Below, one piece after another: positions 26,667 to 35,986 of a DNA stretch of 64,000 bases (position 1 is its first letter; every line of letters begins with the position of its first letter). The notes under the pieces were generated by a model that saw only the letters and a list, made by a program, of their open reading frames with translations, had not been told where the DNA came from and did no database searches. The position numbers were made by a program, and so were the translations under genes. The stretch comes from Legionella taurinensis (GTDB taxonomy: Bacteria > Pseudomonadota > Gammaproteobacteria > Legionellales > Legionellaceae): the NCBI RefSeq assembly GCF_900452865.1, contig NZ_UGOZ01000001.1, positions 2,683,501 through 2,747,500 on the forward strand, in the 5' to 3' direction.

Positions 26667-27563
26667 TCAAACAGGGCATCGCGTGCCCTGCTGCAGGGTT
26701 TGCAAGTCGGCCCATAAGCGTTCGACAATGGGGGTATGGGCCGGCTTTTGCAGGCGAATGGCCCCCATGGTTAACAGCCGCTCATCAAAATGCGGCCCGC
26801 TAAGCCGCTGCAATCGTCCATCCGCCAGTTCCAGAGCCACCTGGTGTAAGGGCAGACGCCCCCAGCCCAGGCCGGCCGTAATAATGTCTTTTTTGGAATG
26901 AACATCGCTGACAGTCCAGCGCCGCCCGTGTTCGAGAACACCGAAAGTAAAATCCGACTGCGATGAATCGCGCAAAATAACCTGCATGCAATCGGATAAA
27001 TCATCCAAATCATGAAGCTTGTCGGCATACTGCTCGATAAACAGCGGAGACGCGACCGCCACCATGGGTTCTGAACGCAGGACAATCACTTCCACTGCGC
27101 GATCGGAAATCAGGTTTTCACTGATCACCAAATCCGCCTGATGCCGCACCAAGCGTTCACAGGCGCCGCCCAGGGACTCCGATAAAAAATGGAATTGAGT
27201 CAAGGGATAAGTACTTATCCAGTGCCGCAATAACTCTTTTAATGCACTTAACGGGTAAAACACATCGATGGCAATGGTGATGTCGCTTTCCATCCCCGCC
27301 CCCAATTGCTGGGAAAACTGGTTTAAATGCCGCCAATGACCGACCAGCGACTTGGCCCGTTTATAGAATTTAACACCCTGCGGCGTGAGCTCAGGACGAT
27401 AATGGCTGCGGTCAAACAGACACAGGTTTAAGCGGTCTTCCAGTTTTTTCACCGCCAGAGTAATGGCTGGCTGTGTTTTAAACAGGGCCTTGGCTGCCGC
27501 ATTAAAGCCACCTTTTTCAACCACGGTGACAAAGGTATGCAAGGCATCGAAATCAATTTCCAT
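26667..27563 (-). CDS. LysR-family transcriptional regulator
   Basis: A 298-residue LysR regulator. The winged helix-turn-helix occupies residues 1-60, with FVTVVEKGGFNAAAKALFKTQPAITLAVKKLE as its core, followed by a linker helix and a periplasmic-binding-protein-like effector domain. It is transcribed away from pvcA, with about 95 AT-rich bases between, the classical layout of a LysR protein controlling the divergent operon. The inducer is not predictable. Confidence 0.92.
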   Translation of the reverse strand: MEIDFDALHTFVTVVEKGGFNAAAKALFKTQPAITLAVKKLEDRLNLCLFDRSHYRPELTPQGVKFYKRAKSLVGHWRHLNQFSQQLGAGMESDITIAIDVFYPLSALKELLRHWISTYPLTQFHFLSESLGGACERLVRHQADLVISENLISDRAVEVIVLRSEPMVAVASPLFIEQYADKLHDLDDLSDCMQVILRDSSQSDFTFGVLEHGRRWTVSDVHSKKDIITAGLGWGRLPLHQVALELADGRLQRLSGPHFDERLLTMGAIRLQKPAHTPIVERLWADLQTLQQGTRCPV

Positions 27564-27658
27564 TAATTTTTTTAATTAAATAGATAAAAACTTAATATTA
27601 TCAAATTATAGAGTTTTCTTCTAACCTGCAATCTAACCCAATCACAGCAGGACCCACG
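27564..27658. promoter_or_regulatory. divergent control region of lysR and pvcA
   Basis: The 95-base spacer is strikingly AT-rich and contains the interrupted palindrome ATTAA-N5-TTAAT at 27562-27576 together with further A/T-rich dyads. It must hold both promoters and probably the LysR operator. GCAGGAC near 27647 serves as ribosome-binding site for pvcA. Confidence 0.4.
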
Positions 27659-28591
27659 ATGAATAACATGAATGATGACGAGGTGGTTAATGAGTTAACC
27701 TTCCTTCTGATGCGCCATCTCCGTTCCAGTGAGGGAAAGCACAGTGACTGCCGCAAAGCGCTCTGCCCCCGCTGCCAGTATTATCCCAAACAATACCTGG
27801 CCGCCGCGGTACAAAAGCAATGGCCGCTGGTGATGATTCTTCCGGCTTTCCCCGCCAAATCAGCCAATCGGGAAAAAACCCTGTCTCCTTATCCCGATCG
27901 GGGTGAGATCATGGGGTTAAGCCACTTAAACACCCTTTGCGCCACCATGCAGCAAATCCACCGCCAGGGCGTCAAGCTCATTATCTGTTCTGATGGCCGG
28001 GTGTTTAACGATCTGGTGTTAGTGAGTGATGAGGATGTGGACATTTATCAACACGGTGTTAAGCAAATCATCAAGGATTATCACCTGAATCATCTTTCCA
28101 CCTTTTCGCTGGATGATGTCTATGATTTAAAAGCTTACGGCCGCATGCGCGACCAGTTGATGACTGAGTATGCACAACCTCTTCCAGAGCTTCTGGCGCG
28201 CCTGCAGCAGGATGATGCCTTGTTGTACCAGTTTAACGGCATTCATCGCTTCATCATTGAAGACCAACTGGCGCTGCACCCCACCTTGTCAAAAAATCAG
28301 ATCAGGAAGCAGGCGAAACCGGTGGCCTACGAAGTGATACGCCGCTCCAACGCCTGGTCGCGGTTGCTGGCCGATTATTTTCCACAAAGCCTGCGTTTGT
28401 CCATTCATCCCCAGCCTTGCGGTGCGGATAAATTGGGCATTCAGTTCCTGCCCGCCAGCAACCAATGGGCCACCCCCTGGCATAACGTCCTGTTAAAAAA
28501 GCCGGAAGGGTGGCAACTGGTTAAACGGCAGGAGGCGGAACGTCTGGGTGCCCGTTTAAATCATGATCATTATGTTCTGGAGGCTTGCTGA
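27659..28591 (+). CDS. pvcA: isocyanide (isonitrile) synthase, PvcA/IsnA family
   Basis: A 310-residue member of the PvcA/Dit1 family, which converts the amino group of tyrosine or tryptophan to an isonitrile using ribulose-5-phosphate as carbon source. Recognisable stretches are MILPAFPAKSANREKTLSP (about residues 57-75), GEIMGLSHLN and IICSDGRVFNDLV (about 117-129), in the order typical of the family. An N-terminal CRKALCPRCQYY cysteine-rich piece precedes them. The stop overlaps the ATG of pvcB. The immediate partners, a non-haem dioxygenase and a P450, indicate a modified vinyl-isonitrile natural product. Confidence 0.9.
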   Translation: MNNMNDDEVVNELTFLLMRHLRSSEGKHSDCRKALCPRCQYYPKQYLAAAVQKQWPLVMILPAFPAKSANREKTLSPYPDRGEIMGLSHLNTLCATMQQIHRQGVKLIICSDGRVFNDLVLVSDEDVDIYQHGVKQIIKDYHLNHLSTFSLDDVYDLKAYGRMRDQLMTEYAQPLPELLARLQQDDALLYQFNGIHRFIIEDQLALHPTLSKNQIRKQAKPVAYEVIRRSNAWSRLLADYFPQSLRLSIHPQPCGADKLGIQFLPASNQWATPWHNVLLKKPEGWQLVKRQEAERLGARLNHDHYVLEAC

Positions 28592-29361
28592 TGTTAACCC
28601 TATCCGATTCGTTTACCCCGCACCTCATCACGGCAGAGCAGGACGATCTCGCCGCAATACCACTTAATGGTATTCTGAGAAACGTGACAGAACATCAGCT
28701 CGTCCTGTTGCGCGGCTTTAAACCACTGGACAAGGACAGGCTGGTCAATTATTTGCAGAGCCAGGCCTCCCTTCTGCATTGGGATTCTGGTCCGGTGATG
28801 GAAATGCGGGTGGACAAACGCAAACCCAATTACCTGTTTACCGAAGGCGATGTGCCTCTGCATTGGGATGGGGCATTTCATCAGGAGCCGCGCTTTCTTT
28901 TTTTTCACTGCTTAAAAGCGCCTCTGCCGCAATGCGGCGGCGAGACCCTTTTTGTCAATACCCAACGGGTCTGGGACACGGCCAATGCCGGGGAACGGGC
29001 GGCGTGGCGTGACTATGCCTTCTCGTTTAAGACCGAAAAACGCGTTCATTATGGCGGGGCCATTGTCCGGCGCATGGTCACCCACCATCCGGATACCGGT
29101 AAAACGATTCTTCGCTTTGCCGAACCCGTGGGCGACGATTATTTAAATCCCGTCGACGTGCAGGTGCTTGGCAAAGAAACGTCGGAATCCAAGGCCATTC
29201 TCGCCTCACTAAGTCACCGCATGCGCGCCCCTCAGCATTGCCATGAACACCGCTGGCAGGAAGGGGATTACCTCATTGCGGACAATTTTGCCCTGTTGCA
29301 TGGCCGCAATGCCTTTAGCCAACACAGTCCCCGTCATTTAAGAAGGATACAGATTCTATGA
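28591..29361 (+). CDS. pvcB: Fe(II)/2-oxoglutarate dioxygenase, PvcB/IsnB family
   Basis: A 256-residue TauD-type oxygenase. LHWDGAFHQEPR (around residue 90) gives the H-x-D iron ligands, and LLHGRNAFS with LRRIQ near the C-terminus supply the distal His and the 2-oxoglutarate-binding Arg. PvcB/IsnB enzymes desaturate and decarboxylate the isocyano amino acid made by PvcA to a vinyl isonitrile. The start at 28591 overlaps the pvcA stop by one base and GGAGG is seven bases upstream; a TTG slightly earlier is too close to that site. The stop overlaps the P450 start (ATGA). Confidence 0.9.
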   Translation: MLTLSDSFTPHLITAEQDDLAAIPLNGILRNVTEHQLVLLRGFKPLDKDRLVNYLQSQASLLHWDSGPVMEMRVDKRKPNYLFTEGDVPLHWDGAFHQEPRFLFFHCLKAPLPQCGGETLFVNTQRVWDTANAGERAAWRDYAFSFKTEKRVHYGGAIVRRMVTHHPDTGKTILRFAEPVGDDYLNPVDVQVLGKETSESKAILASLSHRMRAPQHCHEHRWQEGDYLIADNFALLHGRNAFSQHSPRHLRRIQIL

Positions 29362-30572
29362 AATCGTACACTTTGATGCAGTTAAAACAGAGCACCACCC
29401 CGAGTGAGTTCAGCCGCCATTTACGCGAAATGGGCGAACTTTTCTGGTGGGAGCCAGGTCAGTTTTTTGTGATTACTTCGTATGCGTTAGCCAAAGCGGT
29501 GCTGACCAGTGGGGATTACACTTGCGATCGTACTCCCTTTTTTATTTCGCGCATGCCGGACATGAATTTAAACTTAATCAGCGATTTTTTTAAGGTCGTA
29601 AGCCGCATGATGGTGATGAGCGATGCCCCGGAGCACACCGACAGACGGCGCATTTGTTACCATGGCTTTGGTCAGCAGACCCTCAATCAATTAACCCCCT
29701 TGATTGATGCCACCATCGAGCGTTGCCTGCTGGCGTTCAAGCCGGGTCAATCCTTTGACTTTGTGCATCAATTGGCGCAAACCCTCCCCTCGACCACCCT
29801 GGCTGAATTGTTTGCCATTCCTGAGCGTGAGCGACTTGATTTTTATGAGTGGTCTAACAACATGACGCAGTTTTTCGGCGGCTCCACCACTTACCAGGAT
29901 GCCGACGGCATCCGGGTTAACCACAGTGCCAAACGGTTGTATGACTATTTCGCCAATCTCATTGAGGCACGCCGTCGCCAGCCCGGACAGGATTTCTTAA
30001 GCACCCTGCTGCTTCATCAGGCGCACTTTGGCCTGACGGATGACGAGATCATTTCCCAGGCCATCATGATGCTGGTCGCAGGCCAGGTCACAACCACGGA
30101 TCAACTCTGCAATAATGTGTACACCTTACTGACTGAACCCGGACTGTGGACGAGGCTTCAGCAGGACAGTCCCCGTCTTGATGCTTACCTTGAGGAATGC
30201 AACCGTCTTGATCCAGCCGTCACCTTCATTTTCCGGGTCACCCGAAACGACACGGCATTAGGAGGGCAGTTGATTGAGCAAGGCAAGGTGATTTTCATTG
30301 CAACGCATGCCATTAATCGCGATCCGGTTTACTTTAGCAGACCCGAGGAGGTGGTTGTGGAAGGCAGAACCGTGCCTCATTACAGTTACGGTTATGGCAG
30401 CCATTTCTGCCTTGGCGCCAAATTGGCGAGACTGGAAATGCACCGCCTGGTTGAGGTCCTGCTTAAGCGCTACCCGAAATTACAGCTGGATTCTGCGCAT
30501 ACACCGCAGCGAAAGCATCACAGTCTGTCCTTTTCGGGATTTGAGCATCTTTTTCTCAGCACCGGCGATTAA
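29358..30572 (+). CDS. cytochrome P450 of the isocyanide cluster
   Basis: A 404-residue soluble bacterial P450. YGYGSHFCLGAKLAR (about residues 340-354) is the haem-binding loop with the Cys ligand, ECNR is the ExxR of the K-helix, and LVAGQVTTTDQL is the I-helix oxygen-binding region. It is translationally coupled to pvcB through an ATGA overlap, so it should modify the isonitrile product by hydroxylation, epoxidation or ring coupling. The stop codon overlaps that of the convergent dienelactone hydrolase gene by four bases. Confidence 0.92.
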   Translation: MKSYTLMQLKQSTTPSEFSRHLREMGELFWWEPGQFFVITSYALAKAVLTSGDYTCDRTPFFISRMPDMNLNLISDFFKVVSRMMVMSDAPEHTDRRRICYHGFGQQTLNQLTPLIDATIERCLLAFKPGQSFDFVHQLAQTLPSTTLAELFAIPERERLDFYEWSNNMTQFFGGSTTYQDADGIRVNHSAKRLYDYFANLIEARRRQPGQDFLSTLLLHQAHFGLTDDEIISQAIMMLVAGQVTTTDQLCNNVYTLLTEPGLWTRLQQDSPRLDAYLEECNRLDPAVTFIFRVTRNDTALGGQLIEQGKVIFIATHAINRDPVYFSRPEEVVVEGRTVPHYSYGYGSHFCLGAKLARLEMHRLVEVLLKRYPKLQLDSAHTPQRKHHSLSFSGFEHLFLSTGD

Positions 30573-31282
30573 GCAAAAATCTCCCTGAGGAAATTTTCCA
30601 TGGCCTGAAGGGAGCGGCGTTCAGCAACCGGATTGTAGATGGTGCCAAGCTGCGTATCATGGGCCTGGGGGTTGGCAAAGGCATGTTGGGTATGACCATA
30701 CAGGTGCACCTGCCAATCCACTTTGGCATCGGTCATTTCCTGACCAAACTCGTTAACCTGTTCAGGACGAACCATGGGATCATCGTACCCGTGCAGCACC
30801 AGAATTTTGGCACTGATGGGCTGGGCGTGCAGCTCTTTAGGCTTGTTGAGTAACCCATGGAAACTCACCACGCCGTTTAAGGGCACCCCGCTTCGTGCCA
30901 AATCAAGCACACACAGGCCGCCAAAGCAAAACCCGATGGCTGCCACGCGGCTGTTATCCACTTCCGGCATGGCAATCACCGCGTCAAAAGCGGCATTGAT
31001 GCGATCACGCAATAACAGTCGATCATTGGCGAGAGGCTGCATAAGGCCCATTTTCTCATCCGTGGTCTCACCCAGGCGCCCATGACCATACATATCCAGG
31101 GCAAAACCTAAATAACCCATGCCAGCCAGCATTTCCGCTTTTTTACAGGCGAACTCGTTACGACCGCTCCAATCATGGGCCACAAGCACAGCAGGCCGCG
31201 GCCGATCGTGTGAGTCGTCATAGGCTAAAAAGCCGTGCAGTTCCTGTTCGCCGTGATGATAAATGTAATTCGATGTGTGCAT
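30569..31282 (-). CDS. dienelactone hydrolase family protein (copy 2)
   Basis: A 237-residue relative of the protein at 16546-17262, similar along the whole length. The triad is Cys in GFCFGG (about residue 119), Asp in HGYDDPMV (about 169) and His in TQHAF (about 203). AAGGATAG precedes the ATG. It ends against the P450 gene with overlapping stop codons. Position beside the isocyanide operon may be chance, since the related copy lies far from it. Substrate unknown. Confidence 0.9.
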   Translation of the reverse strand: MHTSNYIYHHGEQELHGFLAYDDSHDRPRPAVLVAHDWSGRNEFACKKAEMLAGMGYLGFALDMYGHGRLGETTDEKMGLMQPLANDRLLLRDRINAAFDAVIAMPEVDNSRVAAIGFCFGGLCVLDLARSGVPLNGVVSFHGLLNKPKELHAQPISAKILVLHGYDDPMVRPEQVNEFGQEMTDAKVDWQVHLYGHTQHAFANPQAHDTQLGTIYNPVAERRSLQAMENFLREIFA

Positions 31283-31370
31283 GAGCTATCCTTTTTTTCC
31301 TGGCTAATCAGTACGGGTCAATTGCGCAAATATCCAACAAAAATACCATTAAATCAATCGGTTGTGTGGG

Positions 31371-33032
31371 TTATTTTTCCCACTCCGCGATTTTTTTCAT
31401 TAAAAAGCCGGCGCCGTACAACACCACACCGGTGATTAACAGGCATAAAATTCTGACCAGAGTCGGTGTGGACGCCGCATCGTAAAGCAGCGCCTTACCG
31501 GCCGCAAAACCTAACACAATAAGGGCTGATTTCGCCATGGTTTTATCCCGGCGCTGATAGGCAAACGCCATAACGGCAATGGCGTAAAACAACCAGCAGG
31601 CCGATACGGCGAGAGAACCGTAAGGATCCGCAAGGCGGTAAAATCCGGCAATGGCCAATACATGGGCCGCGCCCAGCAAAGCCGAGCCCTTCTCGTCATT
31701 GTGAGCTAAATCGTCGCGGCGATAAATAAGGACTAACCATGTGCTGATCAAAGCAGCAAAAGCGACCGGGAGCCAGAATGCAGGGCCGTCACTTCCGATC
31801 ATGCTTGAACGCTGCAGGAGATGGTTAATGATATTGATGTATTCAATGGCGAGAACAATAAAGCCAATCAACGCTGGAACATACCACGTGCTCCTGTCTT
31901 TCATCGAGGAGGGATTAAACGGCACAAAGGCAAAAGCCAGCATCATCACCACATACACCCAGGGTTTGATGTCAGCCGGCAGCAGTTCGATATAAAACGA
32001 ATGGAACAGAACAATGGCTACAAAAGCAAAAATCACCGACTGACTTTTAATCCGGCCGTCAGGAAACCAGCGTTTAGCCGAGGCATACAGCGCAAGCAGC
32101 AAGCCAGCAAACACCAGGGACAGCCAGGGCGCCAGCCCCGGATAACTCCGATCGATATAAAAGTACTCCATGGCATAAAACAGCATAAGGACAGGAAAGA
32201 AACCCCAGGCTTCCTTTTCAGTCAATTCCTGCTGATTGACGCGGGTAAATAAATAGGTGCCCAAAGCAAAAATGAGAAAATGCAAGGCCAGTACGATGGC
32301 AATCGTCACATCATCCTTTAAATCAAGACCGATAAGCGACGTGATGAGTATGGCGAGATACGCCGCAATGATGGTCATTATCCGTGACCGCAGCCAGATG
32401 GAAAGGGTTGCAAAAGTCAGGGAGCAGCATACGAAATAATAGACGGTAAAAAGCGCCTGGGTGTGGAAACCAAGAATAACCGGCGAAAGGTAAGCCCCAA
32501 CTGCGGCACAAAGGGCATAGACATCGTGCTTTATTTTCAAATACAGGCCAATGCACAGCAACGATACCAGCGACGTCAGAATCAATGCCGCATCAACCGA
32601 TACCAACGCGTAAAGGCGGTGGGCGGCAAAAACGGAAAGATAGAGAATAATCACCCCCGCCGCCGGCAGCAGGCTTGCATAGCCACGATAAGTGGAAAGC
32701 ATGGCCAGCCCACAGCCGATTAAACTCATCCCGAACACGGCCGCGATGACAATTTGGCGCGCAGGCGTTAACCAGCCGCTGTCTATGGATAACTTAATAA
32801 TAAAACCGGCCGCCAGCACAAAACACACCACCGCGATCGTGCCCAGCCAATTCCCGGAGTTGGATGACCCTTCCAGTGCGTTTAAATCAGCCTCCCTGGC
32901 CGTGGAAACGGGGGCTTTCGGCTCATGCCAACCGGATTGCGCGGGCGGCGGGGGAAGAGACAGTCTTTCTTCAATTACGGCAAGACGTGCTTCGATGGCG
33001 TGTAAGCGTTGTTCAAATTGATTCAAGTCCAT
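31371..33032 (-). CDS. DUF2339 multi-pass membrane protein
   Basis: A 553-residue protein with an N-terminal coiled coil (residues 3-26, QRLHAIEARLAVIEERL), a Pro-rich linker, then about a dozen or more membrane helices filling the remainder. The pattern of short coiled coil plus many helices, with GNWLGTIAVVCFVLAAGF opening the membrane part, is that of DUF2339. Its function is unknown; a transport or envelope role is a guess. It is a single gene between the hydrolase and the phosphoesterase. Confidence 0.85.
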   Translation of the reverse strand: MDLNQFEQRLHAIEARLAVIEERLSLPPPPAQSGWHEPKAPVSTAREADLNALEGSSNSGNWLGTIAVVCFVLAAGFIIKLSIDSGWLTPARQIVIAAVFGMSLIGCGLAMLSTYRGYASLLPAAGVIILYLSVFAAHRLYALVSVDAALILTSLVSLLCIGLYLKIKHDVYALCAAVGAYLSPVILGFHTQALFTVYYFVCCSLTFATLSIWLRSRIMTIIAAYLAILITSLIGLDLKDDVTIAIVLALHFLIFALGTYLFTRVNQQELTEKEAWGFFPVLMLFYAMEYFYIDRSYPGLAPWLSLVFAGLLLALYASAKRWFPDGRIKSQSVIFAFVAIVLFHSFYIELLPADIKPWVYVVMMLAFAFVPFNPSSMKDRSTWYVPALIGFIVLAIEYINIINHLLQRSSMIGSDGPAFWLPVAFAALISTWLVLIYRRDDLAHNDEKGSALLGAAHVLAIAGFYRLADPYGSLAVSACWLFYAIAVMAFAYQRRDKTMAKSALIVLGFAAGKALLYDAASTPTLVRILCLLITGVVLYGAGFLMKKIAEWEK

Positions 33033-33095
33033 TCAATGCCTCGACGTTTCCATTCACTGATCCAATGGTAATCCTATCTGCGGCAAATGGGTATC

Positions 33096-33863
33096 TTAGC
33101 GGCTAAATTCAATGTTGAATTTTTCCTGGGGGATGAATTGGCCCTTATTAAACACATACTTGTCCACCCCGCAGGCCAATCCTTCCTGATTGATCACATA
33201 AAAACTGTTGAATTTATCCTGGGTACGCACACAGGATAACGAACCGGCGTGGAGGATCATGGCATTATCCTGGTTGTTTTTTTCGATAAGGGTGATGTTG
33301 GCAAAATGCAAATGACCGGTACAGACAATGTCGATTGGGCTTTGTTTCAAGTAGTCAATGAACTCCTGCGTGTTGATTAAGGGATTGTGCATGCCCTCAA
33401 AATAATGGAAGTTATGATGGAAAAACAGAATGTTCAAGCGGTGATCGGACTCCTGGAAGAAGGCCTTCATTTTCGCCATCGACTTCCGCGACAGCCGCCC
33501 ATCCTTCAATTCATACGGGGCCACCGAGTTAAGGCCCAGGATCCGGCATTCCGCGTTGCTGAAACTGACTTCCAGTTCCGGGGACACAGAGCGCCTGTAC
33601 TGTTTAAAAGGCCAAAACAGGCGGGCAACCGAATTAAACAAAGGAATATCATGATTACCCGGTACCACGAGATAAGGTGCACGCAGCCTTGCTAAAAATC
33701 CAGCCAGCGCCTTAAATTGCCAGCTTCTCGCGCGTTGCGTCAAATCCCCGGAAATGATCAGCAAATCCGGTTGAATCAGCGCACAGGCCTCGTGAAATGC
33801 TTCCGGGATGGTTTCGATGTGGCGGCCAAAATGCAAATCGGAAATATGAATAATTTTTATCAT
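33096..33863 (-). CDS. calcineurin-like metallophosphoesterase
   Basis: A 255-residue phosphoesterase with the full metal-binding set: ISDLHFGRH (D-x-H, residues 7-15), SGDLT (GD, about 38-42), PGNHD (GNHD, about 68-72), FFHHNFH (H, about 150) and TGHLHFA (GHxH, about 187-193). This is the class III cyclic-nucleotide phosphodiesterase/Icc arrangement, so cAMP or another phosphodiester might be the substrate. There is no signal peptide. It is transcribed alone. Confidence 0.9.
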   Translation of the reverse strand: MIKIIHISDLHFGRHIETIPEAFHEACALIQPDLLIISGDLTQRARSWQFKALAGFLARLRAPYLVVPGNHDIPLFNSVARLFWPFKQYRRSVSPELEVSFSNAECRILGLNSVAPYELKDGRLSRKSMAKMKAFFQESDHRLNILFFHHNFHYFEGMHNPLINTQEFIDYLKQSPIDIVCTGHLHFANITLIEKNNQDNAMILHAGSLSCVRTQDKFNSFYVINQEGLACGVDKYVFNKGQFIPQEKFNIEFSR

Positions 33864-34065
33864 TCCGTCCCTTGCCTTTCGATTTTCTTAGTCAGTGATG
33901 TTCATTAAGCCTTAACCAGAGTATAGCGTGGCATTCCTCAGGCTGCTTTTCTTTCATACCGACAGACTAATGGTAACGAACAAGAACCAAATGAACCTGC
34001 TCGCTTCAAATGACATTTTCAAACCAGGTCGTTCATTATTTAAGCCTCTCTTAATACATCCCCCC

Positions 34066-34071
34066 TATAAT
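34066..34071 (+). promoter_or_regulatory. candidate -10 element of the ankyrin gene
   Basis: TATAAT lies 28 bases upstream of the ATG at 34094, and CTTAATACAT (34050-34059), resembling half of a Legionella PmrA-type site, lies just before it. No good -35 hexamer is visible, consistent with an activator-dependent promoter. Confidence 0.3.
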
Positions 34072-34093
34072 TAAAAGACAGTACCATGAAGTA

Positions 34094-35005
34094 ATGACTA
34101 TGAAATCGGAGCAATTTTCAAGTTTAGTCCACTCCGCTGAAGCGCTTAAGGCCGCATTAGAGAGCAACCCCAATCTTATTAATGAACAGGACGAGGACGG
34201 CTTAACCCTTTTACATCATGCTGCGCAAATCGGTAATTACATGGGTTCTACCAGTGCCAGTAAAATTCTAGACGTGCTGTTTGCCAATGAAAATCTTGAT
34301 TTCACGATTAAAGACAAGGCTGGCAACACGGCTGTCCATGTGGCGGCCTGGTGTTGTGAGGACAGGGTAACATGCCAATACGTATTCCCCTCGTTTGTTA
34401 CAGAAGCCGCGAAACGGGGATTTGATTTTGCCACGCTGAGTCAGCAGGGACAAACGGTCTTACACATTGCCACAAGGACCTCCTATACGAGCCGTACAGG
34501 CAGAATCAACAATGTTGACAATGTCATTAATAACGCAGCAAACCCAGGAATCAATGCACTCTCCTCTTCAGGATCCACCGCGCTCTATTATGCAATTAAC
34601 CATCTTCATTTTGATGAAGCGTATTCGTTATTGGCCGCCGGCGCCAATCCCCTGGTGTATGGTTCCGATCGCGATCCATTTGCCATGGTTGATGAGCATC
34701 TTGCAACCCTGAACTCTTGGCTATCCCAGGATGAATATGCTGACCAGCACGAAGCAATCAACGAAAAAATTGGCCAATTAAATGATTTAAAAACAGCGAT
34801 GATTACCAGTGATCCTGTAAAAAGTTTTGCCGAGATAAGAAAAAACGCCCGAATACTGGCGCAGGGAAAACGGCAGGGCTCTCTGTTCGCCACCCTGCCC
34901 GACGAGTTGTTGCAAAAAATCGCGGCCGATACCAAAAAACCAGAGACAACTGAAGAAGAAGCCGACGCCATAGCCAAAGAACATTTAAACAAACCCGCTG
35001 TTTAA
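34094..35005 (+). CDS. ankyrin-repeat protein with C-terminal F-box-like stretch
   Basis: A 303-residue protein with four ankyrin-type repeats: DGLTLLHHAAQIGN (about 35-48), GNTAVHVAAW (about 77-86), GQTVLHIATR (about 121-130) and GSTALYYAINHLHFDEAYSLLAAGANP (about 157-183, shown here as a single repeat in two halves). Near residue 263 it reads LFATLPDELLQKIAAD, which resembles the core of an F-box, the Skp1-binding motif of SCF ubiquitin ligases. The tail is Glu-rich (ETTEEEADA) like many Dot/Icm substrates. A host-directed effector is likely. Ankyrin plus F-box is known in the Legionella effector AnkB, but there the F-box is N-terminal. An alternative ATG lies two codons downstream. Confidence 0.82.
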   Translation: MTMKSEQFSSLVHSAEALKAALESNPNLINEQDEDGLTLLHHAAQIGNYMGSTSASKILDVLFANENLDFTIKDKAGNTAVHVAAWCCEDRVTCQYVFPSFVTEAAKRGFDFATLSQQGQTVLHIATRTSYTSRTGRINNVDNVINNAANPGINALSSSGSTALYYAINHLHFDEAYSLLAAGANPLVYGSDRDPFAMVDEHLATLNSWLSQDEYADQHEAINEKIGQLNDLKTAMITSDPVKSFAEIRKNARILAQGKRQGSLFATLPDELLQKIAADTKKPETTEEEADAIAKEHLNKPAV

Positions 35006-35116
35006 GAATCGGAAATCGGTGGCGGTTTACAGCCTTTTTGCGCGCTTGATGAAGCGGTCAAAGGCGATGATGATTGGCTTTCGTACCCCCCTTGTGCTTA
35101 CGCCCAGAGCAATTGC

Positions 35117-35986
35117 TCATGAAGGCTTGTCGATGGTGATAAGACGCAAGCCTTGAGGAATGATTTTATAGCGCAAAGGGGATTCCATGCGCCTGACATC
35201 GCCATCCAGCGACACGTTGAGTTCAGCCAGGTCCTGACAATGAATTTCAATGGGCGACTGCGACTCTCTGAATTCAAAATTGCTTCTGCGATTGAGCATG
35301 GCGCGAAGGATTTTGAATAAACGCAACCGGCCATGCCTGAAAAAATAAAGCCCCAGCCGGCCACTGGTAAACGCTTCGCGTTTGAAGGTGGCAGGAAATT
35401 CATAGGTGTAGAGATTATTGCTTACCATCAAAAACGACGTACGCAATGACAGGACGAATTCCTCGTTTTTGACGCGCAACGACAGGGTCGGATGCTTGCG
35501 CAGGCTGTCAATAAGGCTTGGGATGTAACTTAACCATTTATAATATTTTCGGCTGTACAAATCGCGCCGGCGGGCAAATTTGGGATAAAAGCCAATCGAG
35601 GAATTGTTGACAAACACCTGGCCATTGACTTCCGCCAGATCAATCACAGTGGTGGTGCGCTGTTTTAAAGCCTCAACCAGGTCCTCAACCGTTAACGGCA
35701 ACACCAATTCCCTGGCAAAGTGATTCAGGGTGCCCAGGGGAAGCACCCCCATTACCGTGCTAGTGTTCGCGCAATAATGAGCGGCCGAACGCACCGTGCC
35801 GTCGCCGCCGCCGACTAACAGGGTGTCGTACTTCGGCTGACAATCTTTGATGGTTGCATCCAGATCATCGGCATCGACCTCATACAGATCGTAATCCATG
35901 CCTGCTTCTTTCAATCCCTGAAGGAAGGGTGCTGCTGATTGGGCATTCTTGGCCTGTTGATTGATGATAACCGCGAGTGCGGTCAT
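35117..35986 (-). CDS. diacylglycerol kinase-family lipid kinase
   Basis: A 289-residue protein of the DagK/YegS family. VGGGDGTVRSAAH (about residues 66-78) is the nucleotide-binding GGDGT motif, VLPLGTLNHFAREL the following catalytic loop, and IGFYPKFARRRD is typical of the second domain. It would phosphorylate a diacylglycerol-like lipid or sphingosine. AAGGGGATTTT precedes the ATG at 35986, so the ten extra upstream residues are probably not translated. It is a single gene, divergent from the alpha/beta hydrolase. Confidence 0.88.
   Translation of the reverse strand: MTALAVIINQQAKNAQSAAPFLQGLKEAGMDYDLYEVDADDLDATIKDCQPKYDTLLVGGGDGTVRSAAHYCANTSTVMGVLPLGTLNHFARELVLPLTVEDLVEALKQRTTTVIDLAEVNGQVFVNNSSIGFYPKFARRRDLYSRKYYKWLSYIPSLIDSLRKHPTLSLRVKNEEFVLSLRTSFLMVSNNLYTYEFPATFKREAFTSGRLGLYFFRHGRLRLFKILRAMLNRRSNFEFRESQSPIEIHCQDLAELNVSLDGDVRRMESPLRYKIIPQGLRLITIDKPS

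Noticed and set aside
31741..32723. Plus-strand frames of up to 143 codons
   Set aside because: Antisense to the DUF2339 membrane protein and rich in residues typical of reversed membrane codons.
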